A model generated the notes under the pieces. That model made no database searches and was not told the origin of the DNA. It worked only from the letters and a program-made list of their open reading frames with translations. Shown here piece by piece: positions 1 through 12,604 of a stretch of 64,000 bases of DNA; within the stretch, counting starts at the first letter, position 1; the number at the start of each line of letters is the position of its first letter. Source of the stretch: Piper betle. Lineage: Eukaryota; Streptophyta; Magnoliopsida; Piperales; Piperaceae. The position numbers were made by a program, and so were the translations under genes. The DNA is taken from assembly GCA_033002965.1 (NCBI GenBank), contig JAURVB010001927.1, positions 22,649-86,648 of the forward strand, in the 5' to 3' direction.

Positions 1-277
1 TTTTTTCATTTGAGGTGTATGATATTTTTCTCAATTTCTCAAGAATTGTGTCTTTCAGATCTTGTTATTGATCTGATTTAGGTTAGGAGAGTTTTCTCAA
101 ATTTTATTTCGATACTTGATTGTAAGAGATTTCTTAATCAAAGTTGATCGGTAGGTTGGTTTTCTTTCTCTAAATTGGGAGGAAAGTTTCCATCCATTTT
201 TATCTTGGGTGTCTCTATTAATTTCTCGAGTAGGGGAAATATTTCTTTGTTTTTACTGGAGTGTATATTTCCCAACA
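1..277 (+). mobile_element. 3' part of a Ty1/copia-type LTR
   Basis: The stretch ends in CCCAACA and is followed at once by a primer-binding-like site, the usual junction between a copia 5' LTR and its internal region. The left end of the LTR lies outside the window, so neither its length nor a target duplication can be read. I saw no second copy of this LTR in the window, so the element may be truncated or lack its 3' LTR here. The call rests only on the LTR end and the adjacent site. Confidence 0.5.
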
Positions 278-290
278 AGCGGTATCGAGC
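278..290 (+). other. Putative retrotransposon primer-binding site
   Basis: The sequence AGCGGTATCGAGC lies directly after the LTR end. It resembles TGGTATCAGAGC, the usual plant copia site complementary to initiator methionine tRNA, with one base missing and one changed. Position and similarity both support the call. Confidence 0.5.
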
Positions 291-1545
291 TTTGGTTCAT
301 ATTTTGGATCATGTTTTGGTTTGTGGAGCTGTGGTTTCATGACTTGTGGAGGTTCATGTTATGGTGGTCGAGTGAAGCGGTGACCTGCAGCAAGTTGACT
401 GCAGCTGGCATCCGGACTGGCAGGCGAGGAGCGAAGCCGGGGACCCGGGGGCTACGATGGCAGCCCGTGCGCTCCTGCAGCCATGGAGGCTGAGGGCTGC
501 GACCAGGCAGTCTAATCCCGCAGCGCGTCTGGGTTGTGACATGCGGCCCAATTTAGATCAGCAGAGGAGCCGCGGCGGGTGACCAGTCGGAGTCGCAGCG
601 GTCCAGCGGTAGCTGTGTTCCAGTGTTTGCAGCGTACGGATGCACGCAAGGAGTGGCGGCTCAGCTACCGAGAGCCGGAGCCGGTAGCCCGAGAGGTGGA
701 ACCAGCGGGCGAGCAGTCGCAGCCGACAATGAGAGGCTGACGACCCACTGCCGGCGGGCCACAGCTGGGGGCAAACCTTGCGCTCGACCGGAGGCCAGAG
801 GGAGCCGTGATGGCGGCTCATTTGTTTCTGGATTTGGTGCTAGCAGTCAGTGACCAGCAGAGCCGAAGCTGCAGCCTGCAGCCATTGGCCAAGATCTGGG
901 GCCGGCGGCTAGAGAGGAGCTGTTGGCTGGCTGCCAAAAGCCTGAGGGGCAGCCGGCGGAGAAGCCCGAGGGCCACCTGGAAGCAGCCCAGTCCACGACG
1001 GGCGGGTGGCCGGCGACCAGCGAGGTCGGGTGGCAGGGAGGCCGCTAGGCCAGGGTCGCGACCGGCGAAGGAGGCGGTGCAGGCGCCTGTGGCCGAGGGT
1101 GGCTGGGGGCCGCATTGAAGCTGACCGGCCCGTGATGGTGGCCAGGCGTAGCCGCGACGGGCGGCTAAGCGATTTGCAAGCGCAACTGGGCGGTTGGAGA
1201 TCCTGTTGCTGCAGACCGACGTCCCGGTGATCGGCCGGCGCTACGGCGGATAAGGGGAGCACAGTGACCGGTGGTCTGCTGCTGCAAACGCGACAACAAT
1301 CAAGCGTAGTCGTGACGGGCAGCCAAGCAAGGCTGCGATGGGCAGACATGCGGGTCCGTGATGGCGTCCCAGTTATGTTGCTGCTGCTGGCAGGCCAAAG
1401 TCGGCGGTGCTAAGGTGGCAAACCAACTCGTCTTAGTTGTTGTTGGCGGCCGAGGTGTTTGTGCCGCAGCCAGCGCAGCTGCGGCAGCCGGAAACAACAA
1501 CCGGCAGGGCTGCGATGGTCGGAGGATGCGAGCGGTGTGTACCAG
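291..1545. other. GC-rich non-coding body behind the LTR
   Basis: This is about 1.25 kb of GC-rich, purine-biased sequence rich in CGGC, CAGC and GGAGG words. It has short overlapping open frames on both strands but none with gag, protease, integrase or reverse transcriptase motifs. It looks like the degenerate interior of a non-autonomous LTR element. The open frames reflect base composition, and I do not call genes from them. Confidence 0.4.
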
Positions 1546-1887
1546 GTGCTTGTACTGGTCGTGAAGCTCGGGTTCGAGTCGAACGTGTCTCTGATGAACG
1601 TGTTCCTCACAGCTTTGATCAGATATAGGAAGGTTTCCGATGCAGAGGTGTTCTTCTGCAAATGCTCAGTGGGGGATACAGTGCCACGAAATGCTGTGAT
1701 TGCCGGGTATTTACAGTTTTCCTACTCCAAAGTTTGGGGCTTTTGGTGCAGGATGGTGTATGAAGGTGTGAGACCTGATCATTTCACTTTTGCTATTGTT
1801 CTCACTGGGATAGCTACTTCTTCTAGCTTGACAAATGGCCAGCAAGTGCATGTCCGCCTTGTCAAGTGTGGCCTTCAGCAAGAGTGA
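1546..1887 (+). pseudogene. Pentatricopeptide-repeat (PPR) protein gene fragment
   Basis: The reading frame here shows plant PPR repeat signatures: VKLGFESNVSLMN, then a degraded DAEVFF segment, NAVIAGYLQF and MVYEGVRPDHFTFAIVLTG, ending in GQQVHVRLVKCG. These match the PLS-type PPR proteins that edit or process organellar RNA. Only about three to four repeats remain out of the ten or more usual for the family. The frame opens out of GC-rich non-coding sequence and stops at 1887 in mid-repeat. Several consensus residues are changed, for example VPRNAV where VSWNAV is usual. I read it as a truncated gene fragment, possibly captured by the retroelement to its left. Confidence 0.7.
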
Positions 1888-3260
1888 GCTTCTCGATTGA
1901 AGAGGAAGGTTGCCGAGGGGAGATCTGCGAAGGTGTAGCTGAACAATGGCTTGTTGAGCATCACCATAGGGACGGAGCTCGCTGTCTTGATGTCGGCGAC
2001 TCAGGTGATGGAGTCCCATCTTGCTCTTGTCTTCTTTGATGGAGAGTGTTTGGTCGTGGGAGCGGTCGACCTCCTATGACATCCGGATTGACTTACAGAT
2101 GGTGAAGTCGATGGTCTCGTAGAGGACGTTGAGGATGATGCACTCAACGGGGGCGATGTACTCCATGATCATGATCAAGACCTTTGCCAAGGATTAGGCA
2201 AAACTTGTAACCATATATATGTTAAAAAATCATTATAATGATAAGTGCATTTTTATAATAGCAATTAACATCAATGCCACAAAAGATATGTGAAAAATTT
2301 TAAGAATACATAGTTATTATTTTCTTAAAACAATTTTAAGGTAATATGTTTCATTATTTTTTTACACAAGCCCTTAAGAAGTCCCGTAGGTAACCACAAA
2401 CACGCACGGCTAACACGGACGCGGACAAACTTAACCGGCTAAAGGACTGTTCTTAGAAGATGTCATATATTGTTATTATGCTAATAAACAGTATATTGGA
2501 GAGTGCACCAGCTCGAAGCCACTTCCGTGCAATTTACAAAAACCCCTAATTGTCGTGGTTAATTCTCAATGTGGTGATTCCGCGTACTGATCCGTAATTA
2601 ATTAGTTGAATTAGGTTGGATATCCAATCATATTTTCTAATATATTTTTTCCCAAGTAAATTCTTCAGAATCTATTTAATGTTAATCCTTGATAACTTTA
2701 TCGCAAAACTTCTTGACTATGTTATTTTTTCGAGGCATTGTTTAGACTGGCGGGACATTTTTTTCCAACCAACCGCTTGGACATTGCTCCAACAGCGAGA
2801 GTATACTTGTTAACAGCTACATAGCCGGCGCCGCCAGAGATAGATACCATGAAGAAAAGTTTGGTCTTCGAATTGGACTTCAACTTAATAGCAAATAGCA
2901 AGGCCATCGCCGTAGTATATATGCCATGGAAACTTCTCTTTCAATATTCTGCTGCGATCAACATGGATATTGTAGCAAGCAGCGACGGGTAAGGAAACCA
3001 TGTCCCAGACGTTGTAACGTACTCTCCCATGGCACGCCTCTTTGATCCACTGTTCGATACGGAGCTAGCTAGCATATGTAGGGTTCGTCACAGTGGAACC
3101 GGTGTCGGCGTTCACAGCTGTTTCTGAAGCCCCTTTGTAACACTACAGTACTCTACCATGGTTATGGGAATCTGATAGATGGGGCTTTTGGAAGCTTATA
3201 ATATTACTAATTACTATAGCTAAGTGTTTTCTCTCAATAATTAGAATGGCATTCTCTCGT
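1888..3260. other. Intergenic sequence, no gene recognised
   Basis: From 1888 to about 2190 the minus strand has short interrupted frames (for example MIMEYIAPVECIILNVLYET near 2160-2190) that look like a decayed gene fragment of unknown origin. From 2200 to 3260 the DNA is AT-rich with no supported feature. Confidence 0.4.
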
Positions 3261-4860
3261 AGTTCATTCTAATTATCATTTGAGACTAAGTATGATAATT
3301 TAATTGAAGATGAGAGTGTATGATCTTGATTAATTTGTGACTTGTCAATATGTTGCACAGTACTATTTCCGGGAAAGGAAGGGGAGCATGTCTGGTATGT
3401 TATCTGGCAGTGCCAGAGTCGCTGTCCTCTCCAACTAAGGAGTGGTCCCTTCACCACGTGATGGGAGTTATTTGTGACACCAACGAAAAAGGAGTCTAAG
3501 AACTATTAGATCCAAAAACTCTCCCAGCTAGCCCTCTCTGTGGCGTTTTAGAACGTTCAAATATAAACGATAATAACCGCGAACATGTTTTACAGCTGCT
3601 TTTCCTGATCTCACCATCTTCTACCCTCTGTCTTTTTTGCATACCTTTCTTTCACTCTCCACCTCGCCTCTTCTTTTAGTGCAACAAAATAGAACTGGAA
3701 CAGAAGAGCTCTGAAATTTGAGTACTTAAATTGCAGGCCATCTGAAAGCTTTTAAGAGGGCATACATAGAAGAAAGGTTTCCTTTGAATGGATCTAAATT
3801 AAATGGCTTTTTGTAGACAATAGGGGAAATTCTTGCGCTCTTGAGTTGCACCGTCTCATCCAATTCGATGATCTTTATGACTATATTTGCAACCTTAAAT
3901 AATATCACTACGCTGGCAAGTAATTGATTTATCCTCCTAATAGAGGCATAGCACATAGTCGGATCCGAAACAGGGATTGTAGCTTCCAGGAAATTGTTCC
4001 GAAAGGAGCGAAGCAAGAAAGGTGCGAAGAAATGCTACAACTGGCCGACATGGATACACTCATGAAGATCGGTGCAGAAGCAAAACACTGATGCCGCAAG
4101 AGACTTGCCCATTGTTTGATACGATCAAACTTCCATCTCATCCCTGCAAAGGCATGCATATATGGTACCAGACTCGCAATCCAAACCCAGAAGCCCCCTG
4201 CTGCACTGCACTTCATCTCCTTGTATACTCATGATAATAATCAAACGACACATACCAACAACAATATTCTTTCAAGCTGCAGGTATCTGCTGATTCTGAT
4301 AATGGCTATAACATATACTGAAGAAACAGAGGGCGGAGTATAAAATCAACAATATCTGTTTCTTCTCCGCATCCAACCTTGTGAAGCCACACCATTGCAC
4401 GCCCTGCACGGAAAACAATTGCATCATAATTAACTGTTGAAAATCTGGTTTAACCAAGTAGCTCCCTTGTCTTCATACCCAAAACAAACTTGGCAAGTTT
4501 CACCCACAGATCTCACACCCCTATTCTATTGGTGATCTTACTGTCCTTATACTTTTCTTCTTATAAAAAGGTTTGGTTGCACTCTCTCTTTCTTTTACGT
4601 TTTGTCACCAACTCTGGGCAAGGGCTCATGGGCATCTGCTGGGAAGCCTGGGACGAATGGCAAGGTGCAGCCGTGCAGGGTCTGGTACGTGCGAATTGAC
4701 CGGCTACCGCCTGTGTACTCGTGCACAGGTGTCGGTGACAAAAGAAAGATACTTTCACGATCGGTTTCATTTTGTTTTTTTTCTTTTGCTTTTGTTACGA
4801 ATCTTTTGCCGGATAATTGGTGGACTGTTTTGAGATTATTTTTGTAATTAATAATAAATG
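3261..4860. repeat. Duplicated intergenic block, copy A
   Basis: Two parts of this block have clear relatives about 11.5-12 kb downstream in the same orientation. Positions 3375-3475, including TTATCTGGCAGTGCCAGAGT and a GTGATGGGAGTTATTTGT motif, match 15262-15372. Positions 4600-4740, including GAATGGCAAGGTGCAGCC and GTGCACAGGT, match 16075-16195. Identity by eye is roughly two thirds. Minus-strand frames at 3726-4216 are hydrophobic and could be remnants of a membrane-protein gene, but I do not recognise the family and the frame is broken. With the WRC copies this supports a segmental duplication. Confidence 0.55.
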
Positions 4861-6526
4861 AGCGAAACATATCTGCCTCCTCGAGAAAAAAAGGATTATT
4901 TTTAATACCCTGATGATATAATTTACTTTTTTTTAAAAAAATATTTTGATCTAGCAGAAGAAAAATTAATAAAATTCAGCGACTACACACAACTATGGCA
5001 AAAACCTTACCTAAAAATTAATCGAGCATATGAAACAACTGATCTAGTAGGAGGATATCAATTGTATAATAGACTCGACCACTTCTCCTATCTACGGGTT
5101 GGGAATAGACAAATCTAATCATTAAGACTTGCCTGGTCATCGATGCCCTCTCAAGTAATATATAAATATGTTTTGCTTCCTATCACAAATATATTCAAAT
5201 AAAAAATAAATATGTCTTAATATCTATGAGCACTTAAAAAATATATATTTAATATTTAGTTGTTAAATTAAGAATGTAGTATTAAAAGATCCATGGGCTA
5301 AATTTAAATCATCTGAAGGTAATGAGGCAGATAATTTTGCCTAATTTTGTCCACATGTTGATTAAGCAAGAGAGTTAGTTTTTTTTATTGGATATCTCCA
5401 AAGAGGCTTTTATTTTTTTTATCAGATATCTCTAATGAGGCACATGAAAATTAACTTACCTTAACATTTATCGTATATTCTGTCTTACCAATTAAATAAA
5501 AGTAACCAGATAATTATTATTAAGTTACCTTTCATTTTTAGAACACACGCGTTGAAAATGATTTTTTTAAATTAAAAGAAATATTAATGTCCAAAAATAA
5601 ATGTGGAGACCTTATAACTACTTGCGCTTGCTTTGGAAAAACGAAAAATAAAAATAGGAAAAATAAGCCATGTTCGGGCAACCGGGCGGGTTGTGGTTGA
5701 AATGGCCTGAGCCAGCCCATTGGCCTGGCTTTGTCCGGTTTTGTCATATTGATGGAAAGTTTGGCCTTGGCTCATTGGCATGTGCTAGCCCCTAGCCCTA
5801 GAAGCCACTGTACTCTTAAATAATAAATCTATAGTTTTTTTTAAAAAAACTTAGATAAATCGGTAGCTTTGATTCTTGAATACGAAATAAAACTCAAATG
5901 GTTTAGAAAAAATAAATAAAGTAATTATTGACTGCAAAATTTGGAAACGTTAATAAACAAAGAATTATTAAAAAAACATAATGAACATAATTTAAAAAAC
6001 AACCCTAAAAAATAAATTTAATATTGCAAATTATCAATGGAAAGATGGGCCCAGGACTATGGGTTGTGCCATGCTGACGTCGGGCTGGATGTTCGGTTTG
6101 GTTCAACCCTATCTACGTGTCGAGTTGATCAAGGGCAGCTGGGCTAGGCCTATTTGTCAAGCAAGGGCCACCAACTCATGAGCTAGTTGGCCTTTTAAAA
6201 AAATATATGCACGAGTATTAGTTAGCCATATGTTGAATAATTTATTGTTCATGTTTGTTCAATTAGTATCTAAAAGCATCTACAATTAAAATACTTTAAA
6301 TATTTAGTCATATAAACAAGTTATATTTTATTACATGTTTGCTTTTATTTTCACATATTCTCCTTTCATGGTTAAAAAAAAACCTTTTTCATCTCATAAA
6401 AGAATAATAACAATTAACCATTTATTCCTTTTTTTCCATGTTATTATCTAATAAAAATTGGCAAGAAATCAATAAAATTTATTGATACTTATTTGGTAAG
6501 AAAACATAATATTACCATATGCAAGT
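4861..6526. other. AT-rich intergenic sequence
   Basis: AT-rich DNA without a supported gene. Positions 5660-5810 and 6050-6200 are more GC-rich and carry GGGC, GGCC and AGCCC words reminiscent of small non-autonomous DNA elements. I could not define terminal repeats or a target duplication, so I make no element call. Confidence 0.4.
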
Positions 6527-9500
6527 TGTAAAATCCAACTTCGAGTTAGGATTTTACCCGTTTATAGTTTTGTCCGGTTCAGGCTAGTCTAGAGTTGGTT
6601 TGAGCGAGCTCGAACCAGACCCATGAATATGAGGCCCATTATGGCTATATGAGTATGTTATGGTACCTGAGTATGTTTGATATATAGATAATAATTTTAG
6701 TTAGGCTACAACAAAGCATGAATTATTAATGTATACATAAGGTCTACAGATAATTTTTATGGGTTAACCAGGGTTTTAGCTGAGATCTAGACCATTGTAG
6801 CATTTAGTATCTAATTGAGATTTTCAAGATATCTCATTTAGATGCATTGTAAGAATTTCAGACTACTGGATTGCCCCTGTGGACCCAGTTTGATTTGAGT
6901 CGTAGATTTTCACTCGATTGAGTTTAACATTTGAGGCCCATGTAGTCTTCTTGTCTCAATTTCTGCCTATGTAGTCACTTTTAGGATGCAAATCAGTTTT
7001 GACTTGATGGTCTTTGTCCGAGCTTTCTATCTATATATATAGTGCATATACCTATAAGTGGACCCCATTAGGCCACTAGTTGTCAGATGTTTAAATCGTG
7101 CCACATAGCAAGATCAGAGCCGCTCATGTTAGCCTTAATTTCACCCAGTTATTTTTCAGAGATTTCCCACGATTTTTAGAGTTTTACATCCTTGTGCCGC
7201 TACCATTTTGGCTCGCAGTCAGACTAGCACCCCTAGGACCGTCACGCGATAGGCTTTCTAACCATATGTCTCACGACCACCGGCGATGGAGTTTTTACAC
7301 CTTGTTTCCTCTGCTGTTGCCATTTCAGGCTGTTTTCTGGTGCCAGCGAGTCCACCTATGGCCCCCTACTACCCACATAGCTTCATCTCGTCAAGGCCGA
7401 TATTTTAAGATTACCCATGGCCATGATCACAGCCGATGACGCCACTGTACCCTATGGCAATTCTGCCCTTTCTTGCCATTTTTTGGCCAACCAATAACCA
7501 GACCTTGTCGATCATCACCACCAACACCTCGACCTTGACACTCCCTCTCGATCCCGATCAGCGGCAGCCTCCATCGCGTTGCAATCGGTGTTTTTCGACG
7601 ATAGATGTCACCAGCCTTGTTGGACCGGTTTGCTCGCAATCTCATTCGCGTCCACTAGCCTGTGTTTGCGTCCGCCTGTTCAACCGAGTTCACTTGTTTG
7701 TGTCCACTTGCTTGTCTGTGTCTACTACGCATCCAGCAGCCCAAACTAGCTCAGCCTACCCAGCCCACTGAGTTTATCTGACCCAAATCGAATTAACCCG
7801 ACCGACCCAATTCAGTCCAATCCGATTCAGCTCATTTTCAGTATTTTTGGTTATTTTCGACCTTTTGGTAATTCGAGAACCTCTATATTACTTTGGATTA
7901 TATTCACATTATTTAACATATTTTGATGTTACGAGTGTTTTTATTTATTTATTTCTTATTATTATTTATTTCTTTTTATTTATATATTTGTTGTATATGA
8001 GGGATGCTTATGTGATAGTTTATTATTATTATTGATAAATTTACTTATTAATATTAATCTTATTCATGCTTACTAAATTTTATTTATTTGTTTGTTTATT
8101 TATCTCTTTGTTCATTGCATGTATGTTATTATTTATTTATATTTAATTACGTATTTCGTGTTGGATGACTAGGATAATTAAAATTAACTAATTATATATA
8201 TATTATTTATTTATAGAATAATCATGTATTTATTTATTTAATTATTTATATATTTACTAACACAAATATATGTGATATTTACTCGTATTTAGCTATGTAC
8301 TTATATAATATAATGATATTATTGTTTTATGATTAGAGTATTATTATTGCCTCAATGTATTTATTATTTATCTATTTATGCATAAGTTTATTTATTTAGT
8401 TATTGTTTATTTATTAGTTATTTCCTTTATTCTGTCTCGATTTGTGTGTTATATGTTTAGTTGTTGGTTTATTTAACAGTTTTCTTTGTTAGTATGTATT
8501 GATGATGTGATCATACATCACGATCATGCATCATATAGATGTCAGTATTTTACTTAATAATGAGTTTTGATGTAGGTTTCGGAGTTTGAGTTTGCCGTAG
8601 ATGAGACGTACACACTTGGATCTTAGACCACCGGTCCACTAGGACTCTTCTCAGTTTTTATCATTATACTCTATTACTGATTTTATTTTCAGATCGCAGG
8701 ACGTATTAAGTGGTTATTTTATCGGACCCCACTTAACAGGAGCTATTTAAACTTATTTTACTCTCGTGATTAATATCCTTCAAAGATGAGAACCCTTAAG
8801 TCTGATTTCAAAAATAAGATCCATCACAAGCTGCCTTGAGGCTTATTATATAAATCCATTCTTAGGCCTATATATGATTTTATCGGTGTTTTTTATTAAG
8901 ATGTGAGACAAGGGCAAACCGATAACCGCGCTACGTGAGCGGGCGTGTGCTAGTAAAGAGATTACCAACAACCGCACTATTTGAGTGGGCGTGTGCTAGT
9001 TAAAGTATGCTCTGGATTTAGTGAGCGTTTGTTCCATTCTTAAGGAATCTTAACAACTCCACTTTTGAATTCCTCAAACCCGGAAAAATGTAGAGGTTTA
9101 CGCATATACAACGTAGCATATGTCTAGACTTAAGTAGTTTCAGAGGGTATTGAAGGTGCATGCATGAGAGTACTCGGTCTTTGTGTTTAGGGCTGAAGGA
9201 AAGGAAAAAATAAATTAATGTTATCATACAAAGGATAATTTTTAAAGTTGACAAGATATAAGATGAGTAATAATAGGATGTTATCAATCTGAGGACGACG
9301 ATTCCTAATTAGTGCCTTTATGAGAAATTATGTGAAAGAGTATACTTATGTTTTTATTTAACAAGAGGGTTAGCTTTCCTATGCCAATTTGATTATAAGT
9401 TTTTTCTGAACGAGTAACAAGTTAGTTTTTCTTATTATATATATAGGTTTCGTGATTCTAAGTCATTTTGGTTGGAGGATAGAGAAATACTATGCATACT

Positions 9501-9716
9501 TAAAACTCAGCGCACTTACTTTCATTCATACATGTATTTATATTTGATGAGTTTTCACGTATATTTATCGATGTGTTTCAATCTTTTGATGCCAAACGGG
9601 TTATTTCAATTTATATTATTAATCAAATCTTATCGGCCACCAACTTTACACATGACTCGACTTGATCACAATATTTTCGATTGAGTTATTAGGCGGACCG
9701 AAAATGGGGTATTACA
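6527..9716 (+). mobile_element. Solo LTR, 3,190 bp, target duplication CAAGT
   Basis: The sequence begins TGTAAAATCC and ends GGGGTATTACA, and is flanked on both sides by a perfect 5-bp duplication CAAGT (6522-6526 and 9717-9721). Start, end and internal (ATTT)n-rich stretches match, in opposite orientation, the large LTRs at 30008-37998 and 46423-49649. No internal region or second LTR is attached, so this is the product of recombination between two LTRs. The GC-rich part at 7100-7770 carries short open frames that recur in the other copies. They belong to the LTR and are not genes. Confidence 0.9.
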
Positions 9717-10286
9717 CAAGTTTAACTACACATCTTAAATATACTAGTCTTCTTATTATTTTAACAATAAATAAATATACAAAATATGAACCATGCTATA
9801 TTAGTAAAATATAGAATGTACGGGTAATTTGGTCCAAGAAGAATTTGTCCATGTTAATAAATTATGGGGAAAACCAAATCATGCAAATGTCTCAAAAGTC
9901 GATCGGTCTCATTCTAATAGCCATAGCACTGTGATAATGATGTAGGTAACACTTTTTATATGTATGTATTTGTCTACATCATATAATATGAGAGATTTTT
10001 CCGATCCCATAGAGCCCATCTACAAGCCTTGGCCCTTGCTCACATGGTGGTGGGGGCCCTCTCTTCCTTTTTGTGCACACCGGCCACCGGCTGCAGCCGG
10101 TAACCCACACCCCTCACACGTGTTAACGACATCAAAAAAGAAAAGGCAGGAGAAGTCCCCCCACCCCCACCCATCGATGGTCCCTTAGCTTCGCTGCTTG
10201 CACCCGCTCACTCCCTTTCTCCGACCAGCCTCACCCCCGATCCATCCCCATCTCCGGCAATCCCCTCCCCACCACCTCTCTTCCCC
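9717..10286 (+). promoter_or_regulatory. Upstream region and probable 5' UTR of the WRC gene
   Basis: AT-rich up to about 10,000, then increasingly C-rich and pyrimidine-rich to the ATG at 10287, as in many plant 5' leaders. I cannot place a TATA box or transcription start with confidence. The left limit is the target duplication of the solo LTR, so that insertion sits about 570 bp upstream of the start codon. Confidence 0.4.
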
Positions 10287-12117
10287 ATGAGGATCCGAAA
10301 CAGGTCCACCCATTACTCCTCCTCCCCCTTCCTCCCCTCCCCACCTCCCTCCAATGCCCACAATATTAATCTTCCCAAGCTGGCCTTACCGGACCCGTCG
10401 CCGGCGTGGGCGGCGGCGGGTGGGGCGAGCGCCGCCGTGTATGAGGGGGTTGCAGTGTCAGAGGGTGGGTGTGAGGCAAGGGAAAGTAGCAGAGGGACCG
10501 ATCCCCCCGCGCAGATCGAGTGTCTCCTCCCTCGGCCGCGACGTGGTGGGAAGGATGCCCGCCGCCCGAGTCTTGGTTCTTCGGTCGGGGAAGCTGATGG
10601 TGGCAAGGTGGTGGTTTCGAGACCTGTTGAGATGGAGGTGAGGTTGACGATTATTATCTTGTTTGTCTTTCTTTAGCTGTGCCGGCCCTAGTACTCTTGG
10701 GTTTTTTTTCCCTTCATAAGGCTATCATCGATCGTGGGTAGGTTTTGCTGGAATCCGGTGCAATCGTTTGTTTAATAGAGTGAATGGTGTTGTATGTGAG
10801 ATGAAGAGGTGCATAAGATTATATCTGTTGTTGCAGGCATGGCAAGATGGTGCGAGGAAATTGTCGGCAAGATCAGGCAAGACCGACGGAGCGAGGTAAA
10901 AAAACGCCCATGTTTTCACCTTACTCGAGAGTGCAGAAACTTTCATTGTTTGAGTGCTTGGTGGTGATTGAGAGTGTATGATGCAAACAAATTGATATGC
11001 TTTTTAAGAAGTATATAATTACTGCACCCCTTCTTTATTTGCTTGGCGCCCACCATGGCAGTTTGCTATGCGCTTGTTGTTTAGTGTGTAACTTCTGGAT
11101 TCTTGGCACCCGAATGCTGCAGATGAACTTACCGGTGCATCTCCTCATGTGTAGCTATATCTGCCTAGCACTTATAATTGACTCGCACATATATTCATCT
11201 CTTGTGTTTCTCGTGTGATCTTTCTGCATATTTGTTATAGCGATGGGGGTTTAAAGGAGGAGCTGGTTTCTCATCAAGATTCCAAAGGTAATAGTAGTAA
11301 CGTTTCATCGTGCACCGAATTCATAACCATATATTCACCCCGACTTTGCACCACCATTGTCGATATATCTTTTATATTAGTTGTCTCGGATACAGGCAGC
11401 AGGAGGAGGCGTGAGAAAGGCGAGAGAGCCCCGGGTCCGGTTAAGAAGAGGAAACGCGATATTGATCGAAAATGGAAAATAGAGGACGATGAGTTGTTGG
11501 CCACGAGGATGAACATCAAAAGGAAGCAAAGGGGGAATGTTGCAAGCAAGGAGCAAGCACCACAAGTGGAACATGAGGACAAGCTGGAAGAAGAAGATGC
11601 GTCTGATACCGATACTACAAGCGCTGGGAAGTATAGAAGGAACGGAAAAAATGGTAGCAACAAAACAAAGACAGAGGGCCATGTTTTCATAGAAGGCTCT
11701 CGGTGCAGCCGGATTAATGGGAGGGGATGGAGGTGCAGCCAGCAGACTTTGGTGGGATATTCTCTTTGCGAGCACCATTTGGGGAAGGGAAGACTCAAGA
11801 GCATGGGCAGCCTTCGGGGCCGACAATCTGCTGCATCTCGGATGTCTCAAACCGATATGATCAATGAGAACAATCATCTGAGCTTGGAATCACCTGTTGA
11901 TAATATAGGTGATGATCAGAGGCCTCTCATTGAGGCAATGAAGGGGCATGCTAAGAAGAATATCGGGTCGGTGAAGGCTCGTTCAATGAGTAGCTTACTG
12001 GGCGTAAATATTGCTAATGGTTCTTCTTCAGTAATACCGACGTCTACTATTGGAGGTGTTGCTGCAGGCATTGATGCTAGTAATTCCGAGTGTGGTGCAA
12101 GTCCGATTCCAGGTTAG
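10287..12117 (+). CDS. WRC-domain nuclear protein, four exons
   Basis: Splice signals and phases give exons 10287-10637, 10837-10895, 11241-11287 and 11396-12117, which join in frame to 392 residues. Each intron has GT...AG ends. The N-terminus MRIRNRS and the very GC-rich first exon fit plant WRC proteins. Exon 4 starts with a basic stretch (GSRRRREKGERAPGPVKKRK) likely to act as a nuclear signal, then an acidic segment, then the WRC zinc-binding domain: EGSRCSRINGRGWRCSQQ followed by YSLCEHHLGKGR. That supplies the Cys-Cys-Cys-His ligands. WRC is a plant-specific DNA-binding or nuclear-targeting module known from growth-regulating factors. No QLQ domain is seen, so this is not a GRF. The stop follows ...SPIPG, and the damaged copy at 17516 also ends in PG-stop. 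The exact function is unknown. Confidence 0.8.
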
Positions 12118-12604
12118 TTGTCTGATACAAGCAAAGCTTGAGTGAACTTATAATCAAGTTCATGAAGTGGCATATATGGTAGGTTCCAGGATTTTATTGC
12201 TTGGTTTGTGTAGGATCGGCGTACTATATGTTTTCTTGGCCTATTTTTTCTCTGAAAGGACAGTTGGTGTCGTGTGGTCTATAACGCAGTTCATGTATCT
12301 GTCAAGCAAGTTCTGTTGCCAAGGCCATTGCTTTTATCGACTTATCCTTTCTTTTGTTTCATAATTTACTTGCTCTTCTTGTAAAAAAAGTAGTCTGGTT
12401 TTGGATTATGGGCCTGGATCAATGGGCTTATATTAGTCCGACGAAATTAAATGGGCCGGAAAAAGATGGGTTCTTAGTTTACTGGCTCTCCTTGTCGAGA
12501 AATAATTGGTTGGCTTGTCTAAGATATATACATAGATTTGGCTGTGCCACGGACATTCATTCTCTCATTTTACAGCAGTTAGGCTTGGATGGATGGCATG
12601 CATG
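12118..12604 (+). other. 3' flank of the WRC gene, duplicated at 17517-17920
   Basis: This probable 3' UTR shares ordered words with the sequence behind the WRC pseudogene: AAGTTCAT, GTGTGGTCT, ACGCAGT and a GGGCCTG-like stretch followed by AATAATTG. Collinearity beyond the coding part shows that the duplication was genomic and not a processed copy. Confidence 0.55.

Noticed and set aside
4600..4740. Possible microRNA precursor or conserved small RNA locus
   Set aside because: I compared it from memory with common plant miRNA sequences and saw no match, and no long foldback. Kept only as a duplicated block.
7098..7771. Open frames of 111-113 codons
   Set aside because: They lie within the solo LTR and recur in decayed form in the other LTR copies (36927-37268, 48585-49016), with no known domain.
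10313..10606. Long minus-strand frame opposite the first WRC exon
   Set aside because: Antisense shadow of a GC-rich exon, Pro/Ala/Arg-rich, with no domain.
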